Below, one piece after another: positions 10,963 through 26,029 of a stretch of 64,000 bases of DNA (positions are counted from its first letter, which is position 1; every line of letters starts with the position of its first letter). The position numbers and the translations under genes were made by a program. Under the pieces are notes generated by a model, which saw nothing but the letters and a program-made list of their open reading frames with translations, did no database searches and was not told the DNA's origin. This DNA comes from Dermacentor variabilis (taxonomy: Eukaryota > Arthropoda > Arachnida > Ixodida > Ixodidae). The stretch spans positions 201,429,043 through 201,493,042 of the forward strand of contig NC_134568.1 in the NCBI RefSeq assembly GCF_050947875.1. Reading direction: 5' to 3'.

Positions 10963-13042
10963 GAACCATTTCAAAGAGAAAGTTCGTAATCGTGACTGGA
11001 GAAATGTTCTTGAGGAAACAAGTGCCGAAAAGGCTTATGTTTTGTTTTTAACGGCTTTTTTGTGTATATACAGCGAGTGCTTCCCTTATAAACATGCACA
11101 GGAACGAAGGAACATAAGGAAGCCATGGATCACACCGGAATTGCTGAAGAAAATTTACAAAAAGGATAGGCTATACAAGAAGTTTGAAAAAACTCGAGAC
11201 CCGGATAGGCTTACGGCTTTTAAAATGTTCAGAAATAAACTGACGGCGGAAATACGCAGAGCACGTGATCAATATCTCTGTAACCAGTTTTGTTGCTCGA
11301 TGAATAAGTCGGATGAATTATGGAGGAAATTGAATGAGCTTCTAAACAGATCTACAGGCCCAAACCCAGTAACAAAAATTCATACTCAAGATAAAGATCT
11401 CACAGGCACTGATTTAGCAAACGCATTCAACAGCTACTTCACAGAGATAACTAGTAATTTCGTTGATTATAATACTCTTCATATAAGAAACGAGAAGTCA
11501 ATGTTCTTAACACCAACATCAGTATCAGAGGTCGTGTCCGTTTTCATGGGGCTAAAAGATAGCAAATGTGACGCAGACGGAATTGTGATAAAACCGGTGA
11601 AGTTTGTGATAGGAGACATATCAGAGTGTTTAGCTCACATATATAACCTTTGTTTATCTTAAGGAACATTTCCGGGGCAAATGCAACTCGCCAAAGTGTG
11701 CGTATTGCACAAAAAAGGTAGTAAGAATGATTTTACAAATTTTAGACCAGTATCCCTACTACCCGTTTTCTCAAAAGGCTTTGAAAAAATAGTTCTTACT
11801 AGAATGACAAATTTTAGCGAACAATGCAATATCATTCACGGCGCGCAGTATGGCTTCCGGAAATATCGATCAACAGAAATGGCACTGTTAGAACAAAAAG
11901 AATTTATCCTGCAATCGCTTGAAGATAAAGAAGTAGCCCTTGGAATATACGTAGATTTCACGAAAGCTTTCGATTATTTAAATCACTCTATCTTTCTAAA
12001 GAAACTTGATATGTACGGATTCCGCGGTACAGTTCTATCACTACTGACGTCCTACCTTAGTGAGCGCAAGCAGTACGTATATTTAAATGGCTGCTCTTCT
12101 AACATATTACCAGTTTCTGCCGGCCTACCTCAAGGGAGTATTCTGGGCCCATTTTTGTTTAACTTATACTTGAATGACATTGTTAACGTCGATCCTATGG
12201 TGAAATTTGTCATTTATGCTGATGATGTGACACTGTTATTCTCTGCAGAAAGTACGGATGAGCTTATTCTGAGAGCGAACAGAACGCTTGTGAAATTAGA
12301 TACATGGGCGCAACTTAACAAATTGAAAATAAACGTTAGTAAAACGAAGGCTGTCATATACCGTGCGAAAAACAAGAAAATTAACATTACCTCAGACATT
12401 AAGCTGCAAAACTCAAAGGTAGAACTAGTAAGCGCATTTAAAATACTTGGAGTGTATTTCAGCGAAAAGATGACCTGGGACACTCATATCGACCACGTTG
12501 TGTCAAAACTGTCTCGCATCGTTGGATTGACATACGCCAACAGGTACATTCTACCGTCAAAGGTTAAGCTTCTATTGTACAATGCGTTATTCTACTCACA
12601 TATGAAATATTGCCAATTAGTTTGGGGGAACACAACAAAAGGTAATTTGCAAAGAATCATGATATTACAGAAAAAAATGTTACGAAATATTGAAAACGTC
12701 CCCACGAGTCACCCTGCCCACCCTCTGTTCTTAAAGTACTGTGTAATGAAAATAGACGAGCTATATCCGCATTGCCTGTGTTCACGTTATAAGCTTGAAG
12801 TAAAAAATAACAGCTATTCCCTACTACGGTTGGCATCGCTTTCTAAAAGGACCACACCTTATGAGAATCGAAACACACAGCCATGGCTAATCAAAACATG
12901 TAGAACCGGATACGGACAAAAAATGGTAAACAGAACCCTACCGCATTTGCTAAATTTCTGCCATAACAACGGTTTCACTCCCGAAAGAGCATCGAACCAG
13001 AAACTGAAATTGTTCTTCTGTGACAAAGCTCCTTTCCCATGA
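10963..13042 (+). pseudogene. Reverse transcriptase of CR1-like LINE C
   Basis: One reading frame runs through NRDWRNVLEETSAEKAY, RKPWITPELLKKIYKKD, FRPVSLLPVFSKGFEKI, YGFRKYRSTEMALLEQ, YVDFTKAFDYLNH (catalytic Asp), LPQGSILGPFLFNLYLND, FVIYADDVTLLFS (YADD) and the thumb-region FKILGVYFSEKMTWDTH, to its natural stop at 13042. The only break is a TAA at 11660-11662; the frame resumes unchanged as GTFPGQMQLAKVC, where LS-x-G-x-FP is usual. There is no RNase H, as expected for the CR1/L2 group. It copies LINE RNA into the genome. Confidence 0.9.
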
Positions 13043-13435
13043 CAGAATTTCATGTGGTTTTTTCATCTCTGCGCATGTACGCTATACGCATTGCAATGTA
13101 CCAATGTAATGTTTCATACTACACCAATGTGTGCCGTTTTATTTTTCGTTTTTTCCTTCATTATGTAGCGCTTTTTTGCAGTTTTTCATGTTTGTACGTT
13201 TTCTTTAACATTGGTCTATCACGCAGTTAACAAACTTTTTATTTCTGTAGTTACCTATTCTCACTGTTATCGACAAGTTATTGCTGCATTAGTATTTATT
13301 ATTTGTTTGTGGTTTTTATGTTGCCACGAGAAAAAAGTTTGTTTCTTCTATTTTGTACTCCGGGGAGCTGGGAACTAGTCAAGCTGACTTGTCAGCTTTT
13401 CTTCCCGCACTCCCTCACTTCATGAGTGAAATAAA

Positions 13436-13540
<105 letters not shown>

Positions 13541-13554
13541 CTGTTTCCATTCTA

Positions 13555-14884
13555 TCCAGACCAGATTGAGCAAATTCTGGCCATGATCCGGAGGGTCTCC
13601 AACAAGCGCTCGGGCCTTCGAGAAGAGTACCTGCTGCGCTTGGTGGAGGCATGCGTGATCAGCCGCCTTACATACCATCTCCCATTTGAGCGGTTGACCT
13701 AAGCGCAGCAACTTCGCATAGACGCAATGATTCGCAAAGCGACGAAGCTGGCCCATGGCCTCCCGAGCTATACTTCCACACACCGTCTCCTTAACTTAGG
13801 GACACATAACACACTAGGCGAGCTGCCAGAGGCACATTGGGTCAGCCATCGCCAGCACCTCCTACTCACTCCTACTGGCCGTCATCTTCTCACACGGCTA
13901 GGATACTCTGTCCCACCCCTTGAGTCTGAAGCCCGTCCAACGATCTTGTCGTCAGCGATACGCCAAGCACTAAGTATTCATCCATTGCCACGTAATATGC
14001 ACCCCGATCATGACAAAGGGCGGCGCAAAGCCCGTGTACGATACATTAACCGCATGCTTGCAAACATCCCGGAAACACATACTTTATACACGGACACATC
14101 ACGCACTCAAGAGGGCTGTACCTCGGTAGTTTTGTATGGCACCGAATCCCTGAGAGACTCTGCTGCAATGCGCGGAACAAATGCCGCTTACGGTGAAATT
14201 CTCGGTGTTGCTCTTGCAATTCGATACGCCATCCATGTTCCTGAGGAAGTGTATATATTGACGGACTCGCAACAGGCATGCCGGGCGTTCCTATCAGGAC
14301 ATGGCATCCCGAGAGCGGCGCACCAAATTCTCAAACAGATCCCGCAAAATACACCAACCACACCTCCCCGCATCCACTTACTCTGGACCCCTGGTCATAC
14401 CTCGCTGCCGGGTAACGAACGCGCACATACGGTTGCCCGAGAAATTTCCCTCCGGGCGACTCGGCGTGGTGAGGCGACTAGTTCAGACTGGGGGGATCCC
14501 TTGCTCCGTTACAAAGACATACTCCGTCATTATACACGCATTCGTCGCACCCACGCCGCACCACCGCCGTTCTTCTCGCGGGAGGAAGCAGTGGCATTAC
14601 GCCAGTTACAAACCGCAACTTTTCCAAATCTTGTCTCTCTCAATAAATTCTACCCACACTGTTATGCAGATCGTTGCCCTGGCTGTGGCATCTCGCCCAC
14701 AATCTTCCACGTCACGATTGAGTGCATTGCAAACCTCTTTCCTCCCTTGCCAACTCTCCTTTACCTCCTACGCAACAAAGAGCTGTGGGACGATGCCCTC
14801 CGCGACGGACCTCCCGAGGTCCTCCGAGCTGTGATACAACGGGCTCGAAACATCGCCGGAATCATCTTAGGGACCCTGGACTGA
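13555..14884 (+). pseudogene. RT C-terminus and RNase H of I-group LINE B
   Basis: The host LINE resumes as DQIEQILAMIRRVSNKR and ISRLTYHLPFERLT, then a TAG at 13700-13702, then IDAMIRKATKLAHGLPSYT. RNase H follows: LYTDTSRTQEGC (first Asp; usual TDGS is TDTS), AAYGEILGVALAI (Glu), ILTDSQQACRAF (Asp) and LLWTPGHTSLPGNERAH. A terminal cysteine/histidine cluster (CPGCGISPTIFHVTIEC) is the C-terminal zinc knuckle common in this group. The frame from 13727 to 14884 is open. Confidence 0.88.
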
Positions 14885-15684
14885 GGGTTCCTCCCACACT
14901 GCTCTCGCCATTCAAATATTATTAATAAAGATGTTTTACCCTCTCTCTCTCGCGAGGAGACAGCGTCGTCGACCACGTCTACGTACGGGGTCTACCGAAC
15001 GTGACACTGTTGAATTACATCACGTGCTAGAACACGCATTGGCCAGTGCTCATGTTCCACGAAGCAGCGGCATCACCCAAACGCACCATTATATAATATG
15101 ATTGAACATAGCTACTACTCGCCTCTTCTTCGTCGTCACATGCTGGTCTCAGTTAACATTTCGGTGTTGCAACCGCGCTTCTGCGTTTCACGATGCTTTC
15201 GTGGTGTTTCTCGCAATTATACCAACCACAGCAGCATACGACGCCGAAACAGCAGGTGATTAGTAGCAAATGCTTACACATCATTTAGATAACTCCTAGA
15301 GGAGACTCTGCGTGTAACTTTCTTTCATTGATTGATTGATCGATTGATTGTGTTATAGAAGAGAAAGAACAAACGAGAAAAAGCAGGTTCTGAATCTAAA
15401 ATAGTTGCATATGTAGCCGGTAGTCAAGTTGCGGGTATATCGAGCAGCATGCGCCCTCTACATGGGCTGGTGTGCTGATAAGTTATCTGTAATCTGATCA
15501 GGCGGTGTACTTTTACCGCTCCGGTCGCGCAAGCCCAACTTTATACCGGGACCGAGATATTGCAACAATTCTATTACGGGGGGAGTCTCCTTCTGGCACT
15601 TTGTCAGTGATCCGAGCGGCGCTCCACATACGTTGTCAGGTTAGGCCACTCGTGAGCGGTAGATGACACTTTCACATAATTGTA

Positions 15685-15720
15685 GCGTGCGTGCGTGCGT
15701 GCGTGCGTACGTGCGTGCGT

Positions 15721-15807
<87 letters not shown>
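15685..15807. repeat. (GCGT)n(GT)n compound microsatellite
   Basis: Tetranucleotide run 15685-15720 passing into GT dinucleotides to 15807. 15808-16640 has no recognisable gene. Confidence 0.95.
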
Positions 15808-15809
<2 letters not shown>

Positions 15810-16640
15810 GGGGGGGAGTCGATCCGCTCACCCTATATTGACAGTAGCAAAATGGTGAATATAGCGAACCGATATTTCATCGAAAACAAAACAAAAAAAT
15901 GAATCAATACGATTGTGAAGAGATTAATTGCTTGGTAAGCAACCATGGCCACCGCAGTCTTCGAAGAAGCAGATTATTAGTCTTCCGGCTGGTTAAACAC
16001 CCTGATGTAGCAGCGTTTCGCGTGCAAGTAATGGCTCCACCCTGCTAACGCTGCTGCTACCTGAAAACAAAAAAAAAAAAAGGGGGGAAACGTAACTTGT
16101 GAGATTTTTGTGTTTGTCTCCATATAACTAACTGGTAATAAATGGTACATGCATGCGGAACCCACCTAGGCATTTAAAAAGAATGTATTCGTGGTACATA
16201 AAACACGTGTTAAAGTGGGCCCCTCACAAATAATCGTCGGATATTTTGGTTACAGACTGAAGGAGCTTTCTACCAAAGAAAGTTTTCAACAATATTTCAG
16301 AGCGGAGGTCACCGAAGGAAAGCAAAACAAATTTTGCGAAGCGATAGTGAGGGTGGCGAGCTACCCTCGCTGCATCAAACTCCCTCTCCCATTACAGTGA
16401 CCAGATTCCGCAAGCGGCCCCATTCTTCCCTTTACTCTCTCACACATCGGAGCGAGAGCTCAAGTCACGTGTATATCACGAGCACCGCATTTTTTTTTCT
16501 TTCTCTCTTAGTCCGAAGCCAGAGCCCCCGCAGAAATACTGCAGCCTCATTCTCAATATACGAAGGTGTACGATACAATATTCAGAAAGAGTACAGGCGC
16601 AGATTAAAAGCTTACCAAAGGAAAGTCTAAGCGCTAATAT

Positions 16641-16763
16641 GGAGTTTTAGATTTTGCGTACCCCAAAGTTAGGGGAAACAAACCAACGGGCCTACAGAAG
16701 AACGCGAAAAGGTACACAAAAGAACCTTAAAGCTAACTTTGCGTAGGGAAAACCTAAAACTCC
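16641..16763. mobile_element. 123-bp MITE-like element with GGAGTTTTAG inverted ends
   Basis: 16641-16672 and the complement of 16733-16763 share GGAGTTTTAG(A/G)TTTT and CAAAGTTAG ends with a few mismatches. No coding capacity. 16764-17083 shows nothing recognisable apart from a minus-strand ATTAAA at 16812-16817 that could serve the gene at 17084-19185. Confidence 0.6.
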
Positions 16764-17083
16764 GTAATGACTTAGGAAAGTCATTGGTTTAGAGTTGTGC
16801 TTTCGTTACCTTTTAATCCGAGCGTGTGTACAATTCTCAACCCCGTGGGTCTAGCATATGGGGGCTTGTCTATACATATTTACAGCTAGGAAGCCTGTAT
16901 GAAGGCGAATGTTTTTTTAGGAAATTCAAAGTTTAAGTGCTTTCTTTCTTCTTCTCTTCCCAAAGGTCTCATAAAAGAATTTGCGGATGATCGTTTGTGG
17001 CGCCACTTGCTTTTAGCAGCCTCTATCCTTTTCATTCGCCCATGCAACAAAATGCCCGTCCACGATGTGGAACTATACTTGGT

Positions 17084-19185
<2,102 letters not shown>

Positions 19186-19442
19186 GGCGTCACAAGTTCA
19201 ACTAAACTCAACCTGCGTTCATGGCACCGCGAACGCGCGCGGGCCGCCGTGCGCCTGTAGCCGTCCGGGTGAACTGCACTATAATCGAACGCACCGTTTA
19301 CGGGGACCTTGACGGGCACTGCGAGGGCATTGCCGACAGGCTGCAAAGTGGTGACAGCCCGACCCTTTCAAGACAGCGCAGAGGGAACGCCGACAGATGC
19401 GCGAGAGCGCTATATCTGGCTGCCCGAGTGTTATCGCGTCGC

Positions 19443-19449
19443 TATATAG
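19443..19449 (-). promoter_or_regulatory. Possible TATA box of the 4-helix membrane protein gene
   Basis: TATATAG about 260 bp upstream of the ATG, inside the palindrome GCTATATAGC and within a GC-rich stretch. Spacing to a start site is unknown; weak call. 19450-19828 has no recognisable gene. Confidence 0.25.
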
Positions 19450-19828
19450 CGGCCTTTAATGCGTATTTCCTTGAGACGATTTAAACCCGTGTGAAATTCG
19501 AGTCATTTGGTACGTGACAGCGAGCGTTCGGCGAGCCTGTCGGGGATGGACACGGCGTGGACAACACGGCTGGGCTGAAACGAGAGCGGCCCGCCACTTT
19601 CACTTGGCGCAAGGACAATAAAGAAAGCCACGATCTAACTACCGCCAAATAATTGTTCACCGAAAAGATTGTTCAGTTACAAGGCGCAAACGCAGATAGA
19701 GTACCTGAAAGGCTAGCTTATTTGCTTGTGAATAGGTTCAGGATGAGGGTCGTGAGGTGCCGTTATTTAGTTTGTTTCTGCTCTATGAGCTGCAGTATGA
19801 GACTGCAAATATTATATACGTGACGTGG

Positions 19829-20471
19829 TCATCTATAGATGTGACTTGGCCTTGTCAGGTCAAAATCCACGACGCGGAGGCGTGTCCGGTTATCAGCAAT
19901 GGTTACGACGGAGTGGGGCACAGTGATATTGCACATCAAAAGGACATCAGGAACAGGTGGGACGACATAATTTCCATCGGACACAGGAAAAGATGACAGC
20001 AAATCGACGAAAGTCAAGGCTTTAGGCGGCAGGCGGACTGAGGCGGTCGTACTAAAGTTGTTCGGGAGTTGGGCACCAATATGCGGGAGAAGAGGAAGTT
20101 CGAGGCAAAGGCCAACGGGGGAACAGTCGATCAGAGCCGAATGCGTCATAATAAAGTCCGAGTCAGAGGATTAGGTCATGGGGACAATTGGTCAGCACTG
20201 TAAACTGAACTGAAACGTGGCAGCCGGCGATGCTTATACGGGCAGTACACATTTCCGTGACGGCAACCGTGCTGTCATCGGTGACGCGTACAGCTCGTGT
20301 AATAGCAGACGTGAGAACCTTCTTACGTCGACGACGTAGGTTAGCACTCATTATGGACACCTGGACTCCAGTGTGAATGAACGCCGTCAAAAGGACACCG
20401 TCGACGTGAACATCAAGTAAGTTCTGGTTCGTTGGGAGCGTCAGTGGAGAATTTTGGAACGATGAAAACAA
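19829..20471 (-). pseudogene. Protease region of gypsy element D
   Basis: AFIHTGVQVSIMSANLRRR corresponds to the catalytic segment, but the usual DTGA is HTGV, so the active-site aspartate is lost. NCPHDLIL and THSALIDC follow the expected order with a frame change near 20160. The reading ends near 19829 where the element is truncated. Confidence 0.75.
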
Positions 20472-20472
20472 T

Positions 20473-21660
20473 GCAGCGACACCCCCATGAACTGCATGGT
20501 ATAGTTTTCTGTCCGGAAGGGTCTATAATTGGTCGGCGACGAATAGCGGCGTGGCTGGGGCGACGGAGACCGACGGCGCTGAGGTGACGAGTGTCAACAA
20601 CAGGAACGTCAGAGGTAGGAGACATGCGGCGAGGCGAGTAGCGGCGAGGATCGGCATATGAACGAGTAGAGGAGGAAGACTAGCTCCAGTACGGGGACGC
20701 CCAGGAGGTGCGGCAGTGGCGAACTACATGGCCAATTCGGTGGCAACGGGAACAGATTGGCTTGTCATGTGGAGTTCTTCACTCAGTAGGGTTGCGGAAT
20801 CTGGGAGGATACAGGTCGCCGCTAGGCACAGCGGTCGGCACCGGTCTGGCGTCAGGTCAGGAGACAGAGCAGGCAGCAGGAAAACAGAAGTTGGCAAATT
20901 CTTGCCACACAACTGCCCGAATGAGATCAGCGGTATAGTCAAGTGGGCGTGGAACGGACGGGTTGGACTTGCAGCCTCGAGCTCGTAGCGAACAATACGC
21001 GCCACGCTCTCATTGAAGGGGGGTGCAGAGGTAAAGTCGACGCAGGATGACGTCGCAGCCATGTTAGGAGACGGGAGAACTGTGGAATGTCGCGGCGGCT
21101 TTTGGCCAGCTCGAAACGGCGGCATTCCTTGACAATCACGTCGATGGTGGAAACATTGGTGTAGATCAACAAGTTGAGTGCGTCGTCCGCGATCCCTTTG
21201 AGCACGTGGCCTACTTCGTCAACCTCGGTCATTTTCTGGTCGACTTTGCGACAAAGAGAGAGCACGTCTTGTATGTACGAGACATACGATTCAGTGGAAG
21301 ACTGCACTCTGACAGCAAGCTCTTTTCTTGGAGCCAGTTGGCGACCGGTTGGGTTTCCAAAGTGGTCGCGGAGTCGCCTTGAAGGCATCCCAGCTATAGA
21401 CAGCTCGTCTTGGTGAGTCCGGAACCGAAGCCGCGGTGTTCCGCCCCAATTAAGTATAGAATATTACGTTTGCGAGCATTATGGTAGGGTCCCAGCGGTT
21501 GTTCTGGCTAACACGCTCATACATGCTGAGCCAGTCCTCACCGTCAGCATTATCTTATCCGAAGAATATACCAGGGTCGCGGGGATTGGTAACCGCAACG
21601 TACGTTGTTATCGGAGCCGCAGGTGTAGATGCAGACGAAGTGTCGTTACCGGGAGCCATG
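20473..21660 (-). pseudogene. Gag of gypsy element D
   Basis: Gag starts at the ATG at 21658-21660 (MAPGNDTSSAS). NPRDPGIFFG, LAPRKELAVRVQSSTESYV and VLSLCRKVDQKMTEVDEVG correspond to capsid segments also seen in element A (LCRRVDSAMPEPDRV). Several frameshifts break the frame between 21555 and 20724. The zinc-knuckle region near 20750 is only partly readable. Confidence 0.7.
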
Positions 21661-21731
21661 GTGGAAAGCTGCACGGTGTGGCCACTGCGGAGCTCCGTGG
21701 CGATGACGGGGAACGCCAACCTCCACGAAAA

Positions 21732-21947
21732 TGTTACCCGAACGTGCGGTGAAGCACTGAAGACTATAGACAATATATATTTACGAAAACAACTGCAGCG
21801 CCGGCCAGTTCAGCCGACAGCTCGAGACCCAGGATCAGTTCTTCGTCGGGACGCTCGCGCGCATTGTTCAAAAGCAACAACGCAATATGCATGTAGCAAT
21901 ATACTCGCCTGCTGTCGCCTATAATTTAGCGTGCCTCGTACGTAACA
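21732..21947 (-). repeat. 5' LTR of gypsy element D
   Basis: On the minus strand the block begins TGTTACGTACG and ends GGGTAACA, so the ends form a TGTTAC...GTAACA inverted pair; length 216 bp. A TTTCGTGGAGG segment directly downstream is a possible primer-binding area. The start resembles the LTR start of element F (TGTTACGGAAG at 27092). Confidence 0.65.
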
Positions 21948-22561
21948 TTTCCTTTTAGGCTTCCGATACCAATGCTGCACTGGGCGCGAGGGCCACCACT
22001 GGAAGTATTCGCGCTGTAATCGTTCTTGCGTCGAAAGTTGGACCACGTGACATCACTTCGGCGCGCACGGCGATATCATACCGCGATTTAGGAGACGTAA
22101 TTTATTTTTGATTGTTCATAGACGTTGTCCCTTGTCGTTCAATACATACTGACTGCTGTAATAGAACAGAAAAAAGTTTTTCGGGGTCTTGATGCTTTCT
22201 GATACAGTGATCGCGGAATATATCCAGCCAAATTAAGGCCGGGATATGTTCTTGTTTTGGTCGGATTGTTGGTTTAGAATGCAGCGACAAGACCTGGTCT
22301 TTGCAAAAGAAAACTGATCAGAGATGTTTCGGCAGCCTGCATGGGTTAAAGATCCATCCTCGAAGTTTTGTTATCAGCATAAGTGAACTTGGTAAAGATT
22401 TCAGCGTTCAAGAGGCGACCGGGTTACATTTGGTGAAAAAGAAAAAAATCTGACTATTTTGTCATCCGCAGCGCAAAAAAAAAAAAACATCTTTGATTAC
22501 CCATTGCGACGTAGGTTGCAATTATTCACGTGGCAACGTTCACATGCACTTTACCAAATTA

Positions 22562-22831
22562 TTAGCCCAAGACGTTTCGACGGCCTGCGACTTGGCTTCC
22601 GTCGCTACTTCGTGCGCCTACAAAGAGTGGACCAGAGAGAATAGAAATTCGCCGCGCTTCGTATGCACGCTGCTCTTCAGGAGTCCTCACTATACGTGGC
22701 CTTCCCATAGTAGTGTCACTACGCAAATCAGTTGCTAGGCGGATTCTTCGTTTACGCACGAAAGTGTAGTTACGTCTCTCCCTACTTCGTATGCTACAGT
22801 CGAGCTGCCGTCGCCGCGGCAGCTTGCGCAA
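22562..22831 (-). repeat. Repeat carrying a GRPRIVRTPEEQ coding motif
   Basis: The minus frame from 22708 reads MGRPRIVRTPEEQRAYEAR. A related motif, GRRRVIRTPEEQAAFDQQR, occurs on the plus strand at 24721-24780 inside another insertion. Such peptides recur in tick repeats; I know no function and do not call a gene. Confidence 0.4.
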
Positions 22832-23035
22832 CAGTAATCTTTACCGGGAAGCGTATGCGGAAAGCGCTACGTGTTTCGCATTGTTATCAGGACCGCCTTA
22901 TCATCAATTATGCGGTTCGGATGCTTGTTTTTGAGCTTGTTCTTTATTGAAACGTATGCTGTTCTGTATGTTGTATGCATGATTCCAAAGAATGTACGCA
23001 CTGTTCGCTTCACTTGCTGAGTGCTTGTAGCTTCT
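22822..23035. repeat. Dispersed repeat R1, copy 2
   Basis: Same-orientation counterpart of 7900-8105. 23036-23375 has no recognisable gene. Confidence 0.8.
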
Positions 23036-23374
23036 GCCTTATGGAGGTATGAGTAATTTCATTTGGGGGCATGAGCCACTGATGCTGATAGTTCTCTGTC
23101 GACTTTACGCCACGAAGAAATCCCGGGATCCTAGCCATAGACAACTTCGCTGTAAAACGAAGCACGCGACGGTCCTAAAGCAGCCGCTCCGGCACGTGAT
23201 CCAATTTTACACGTCATTCAGGCGCTGGCGCGACATGTCGCGCCCAATATACAAGCATGAATAGAAATGGGTACGAAGTGGCCGCGAACTTCCCTTAGAC
23301 GCGTAATAACTTGTGTCCCAACACTTTCCGAACGTTTCGATCTAGCGATACACATATCGGCGTCTAAACGCAGA

Positions 23375-23510
<136 letters not shown>

Positions 23511-23604
23511 CGTACTGTGGGAGCCCTTAGCGTTTCGGACAGCAATGCTCAGGTCTATAGCTCAAAACACTTTCGCAGTGAAGAGCCAAAGTAAACGTTA
23601 ATCA

Positions 23605-24333
23605 TGGGTGTGCAAAACGTGCCGCGCGGCAAAGCAACGAGAGGTGGCGGACGCACAGTCAACGAGTACGACTCCACCAGAAGAAGACACTTCAGAAGCT
23701 GCAGTAATGCCAGAGCTGGCAGGTATTAAGCAAACTTCCACCTCTTTGCTGACTTTGCATGGAAAGATAGACTCGCTGCTCCTACTAAAAGCTGAATTCA
23801 CAAATTTGAGCACGGCAACGAAAGACCTAGTAGAAACAATATCTGTTATGTCTAAACATGAACTTTTATGTCTAAACACGAAAGCACAGCATTCAGCCAG
23901 TCAAGAATCGGAAACAGCGCGCGAAACACAAATCACTAACCTGAAAACGCATCTGGAAACACAGGCGCAGCAGCTTCAGCAGCTGTAACCGGATCTAAAT
24001 GTGAACGAACAGTATGGCAGAAAAGTGAATATGGAAATTGAAGGGCTGCCTGTCGAACACAAGGAAAACCTAAAAGAAGTCTTATCAAACATATCTAGTA
24101 AACTTGAGCTGTCAGAGTTCTGTAGCGCTGATATAGAGGCGGTGCATTGCTTACCAAACAGACATAAGACGAACCCGACAGTAACGTTTTTCTTCCGTGA
24201 CCGCGCGAGGGATGCGTGGTTTGATGCGTGGGGAAAGCTAAGACGCTTGCACCAAAACGGACAGACCGAAACTTTTCACTTGAATATGAAAAAAAATAAA
24301 ACACCATTAATTAATTCATTCATTCATCAATGA
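23605..24333 (+). pseudogene. ORF1 protein of CR1-like LINE E
   Basis: One frame with a single TAA at 23986-23988. It opens with WVCKTC, which could be the last zinc-binding pair of a PHD-like finger truncated at its 5' end. A helical, coiled-coil-like stretch rich in Leu, Glu and Gln follows (residues about 40-125), then NVNEQYGRKVNMEIEGLP and ADIEAVHCLPNRHKTNP, the layout of an RRM-like nucleic-acid-binding domain in LINE ORF1 proteins. ORF1 proteins coat LINE RNA. A further ORF1-like stretch (RRGHKNYREDENAPLI) continues out of frame to about 24480. Confidence 0.7.
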
Positions 24334-24499
24334 TAATCTGACAAGGTTGAACCGAATTTTGTTCAGGTGAGCTAGAACCGCAGCAAAAGAGCTACAAATT
24401 TGCATCCGTAGAGGGCATAAAAATTACCGTGAAGACGAAAATGCACCCCTGATTTGAGTTAAGAATCTAGCCGATATTCTTAAAATTTCGCAAGCAAAT

Positions 24500-24960
24500 A
24501 CGACAGCGAATTTTACATCGAAGCTGTATATGGCTAGCCATTTCGTTCATCCGTCCGTCTGTCGCTTGTACGCCGAAAACTTCTCCGGCGAAACCCCGCG
24601 CACATGCGCGAAAAAAAAAAAGAGAAAGAGAGGCGCCCGATTGGCTGCGCCAGTAGCGGCGTCGTTCCTCCCCGTCGCAGCCGAGCGCGCGCGCAGCAGT
24701 TTATCTCCGGATCCGACACTGGTAGACGACGCGTCATACGTACTCCTGAGGAGCAGGCAGCTTTCGATCAGCAACGCCGCGAGCAGAACCGGGAACAAGC
24801 TCGCCTACGCCATGCCGATGCTGCAGCCCGGGCACAAGAACAGGCTCGTGCAGGCGAGCGCAAGCAGCAATTGCGTACATAGGATTCGGCAGACCACCAA
24901 GCCGTTGTTTAATGAACCGTCCTGATTAACCCAGTGATAAACACCGGGGCCGCACATTTC
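24500..24960. mobile_element. Unclassified repeat inserted after ORF1 of LINE E
   Basis: The A+T-rich LINE context changes to GC-rich DNA (GGCGCCCGATTGGCTGCGCC) that carries the RTPEEQ motif at 24721-24780, then returns to LINE endonuclease sequence by about 25010. Short AGCGAAGCTG-like text is present near both ends in opposite orientation. Boundaries are approximate. Confidence 0.4.
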
Positions 24961-25009
24961 AGCTTCGCTGGTTAACCATCTGTACGGAGTGCTTGGGCAC
25001 TGGTTTTTC

Positions 25010-25520
25010 CTCTGTCTCAAGTTCAGTGAGTTCAAAGGGTTATTTGTTGCCAGCCGTGAACACGATTTCACAGTAGTTTGTATTAATATAAGGAACCTAC
25101 GAAAATATTGGGAGGAATTTAGGGAGGTAGCTGAATCAGTCGCAGATCTAGTGGATGCATCTATAATAGTGGAATCAAATGTACCAGAGGATTGCACTAA
25201 TATGTATAAATTAAAGCTTACAATGCCCATTTTATGTAAAGACTGAAAAGACAAGGCGGTGGCTTAGCGTTGTTTGTTAGTACAAGATATGACACAGTGG
25301 TTACAGACATTTGTTTAAATTAAGCCGAAAAGCCGCAAGTAAATATCATGGTTACTAACAACTAGTTATTGCTGCTAGCTATTTATCGTCGTCCTAATGA
25401 TAGTGTCACACGATTCTTGGGTCAACTTGATATTTTAGAAGGCCAAATAGCAACGGATCAGTTTTGCTTGGCGGGTGACCTAAACGTCAATATATTGAAC
25501 TTTAGTTGAACACTGGTTCA
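25010..25520 (+). pseudogene. Endonuclease domain of LINE E
   Basis: Broken frames read VVCINIRNLRKYWEEF, DASIIVESNV (the catalytic Glu region), LLAIYRRPNDSVTRFLGQLD and FCLAGDLNVNILN (the GDxN motif of APE-type LINE endonucleases). Stops occur near 25244 and 25320. The domain would nick target DNA to prime reverse transcription. 25521-26030 is a degenerate linker. Confidence 0.7.
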
Positions 25521-26029
25521 ACTTTAGTATCGGCTTACCTTTCCATTTTACCAACCTACGACTTACAAGTGACTATGAATCAACCTAGGAGAGAAGAACT
25601 CTTACGAAAGAGACTGGTATTCTCCTAGACCGCGTAGCAATAAAAGCACCGAATTATTCATTAGCGGCTTGTGTCATTAGTCAAAAGATAGCGGATCACT
25701 ATTTTGTGCCTTGGCACCTTAGTGCACATTCACCCCTTCCAGGAAATGACAAGTCAGAAGAAAAAGATTATAGTAATCAACAGGAAGTGCACATTTTTAA
25801 TAGGAAAACGTTTGATCATTTGATTGCACAGTTTGACTGGGCACAAATTATTGGGGATTCAAAGTATACTATAAATTTTATGAAAAATTTTGTGACCAGC
25901 TAAAAAACTTTGAGCTTTCTAGTATCTACACAATAACAAAAAACAAAACAAAAGTTACCGCCGGTTTACGGCCGACATAATATTTCCTACAGAGACTGGT
26001 TATGGAAAAGGAGCAGGCGTGCGCCGAAA

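Larger units (their letters stand above)
19829..21947 (-). mobile_element. Ty3/gypsy element D, gag-protease remnant with 5' LTR
   Basis: Only the 5' LTR, Gag, protease and the start of the protease-RT linker remain; RT, RNase H, integrase and the 3' LTR are gone. The protein remnants resemble those of element F (26950-30920): both have the S(I/V)MSA(N/S)LRRR and TNCPHD / DNCPHD blocks in the protease region. They are likely the same family. 21948-22560 downstream of the LTR shows no recognisable gene. Confidence 0.8.

Noticed and set aside
15604..15902. Frames rich in Thr-His and Cys-Val
   Set aside because: Products of the GT/GCGT microsatellite.
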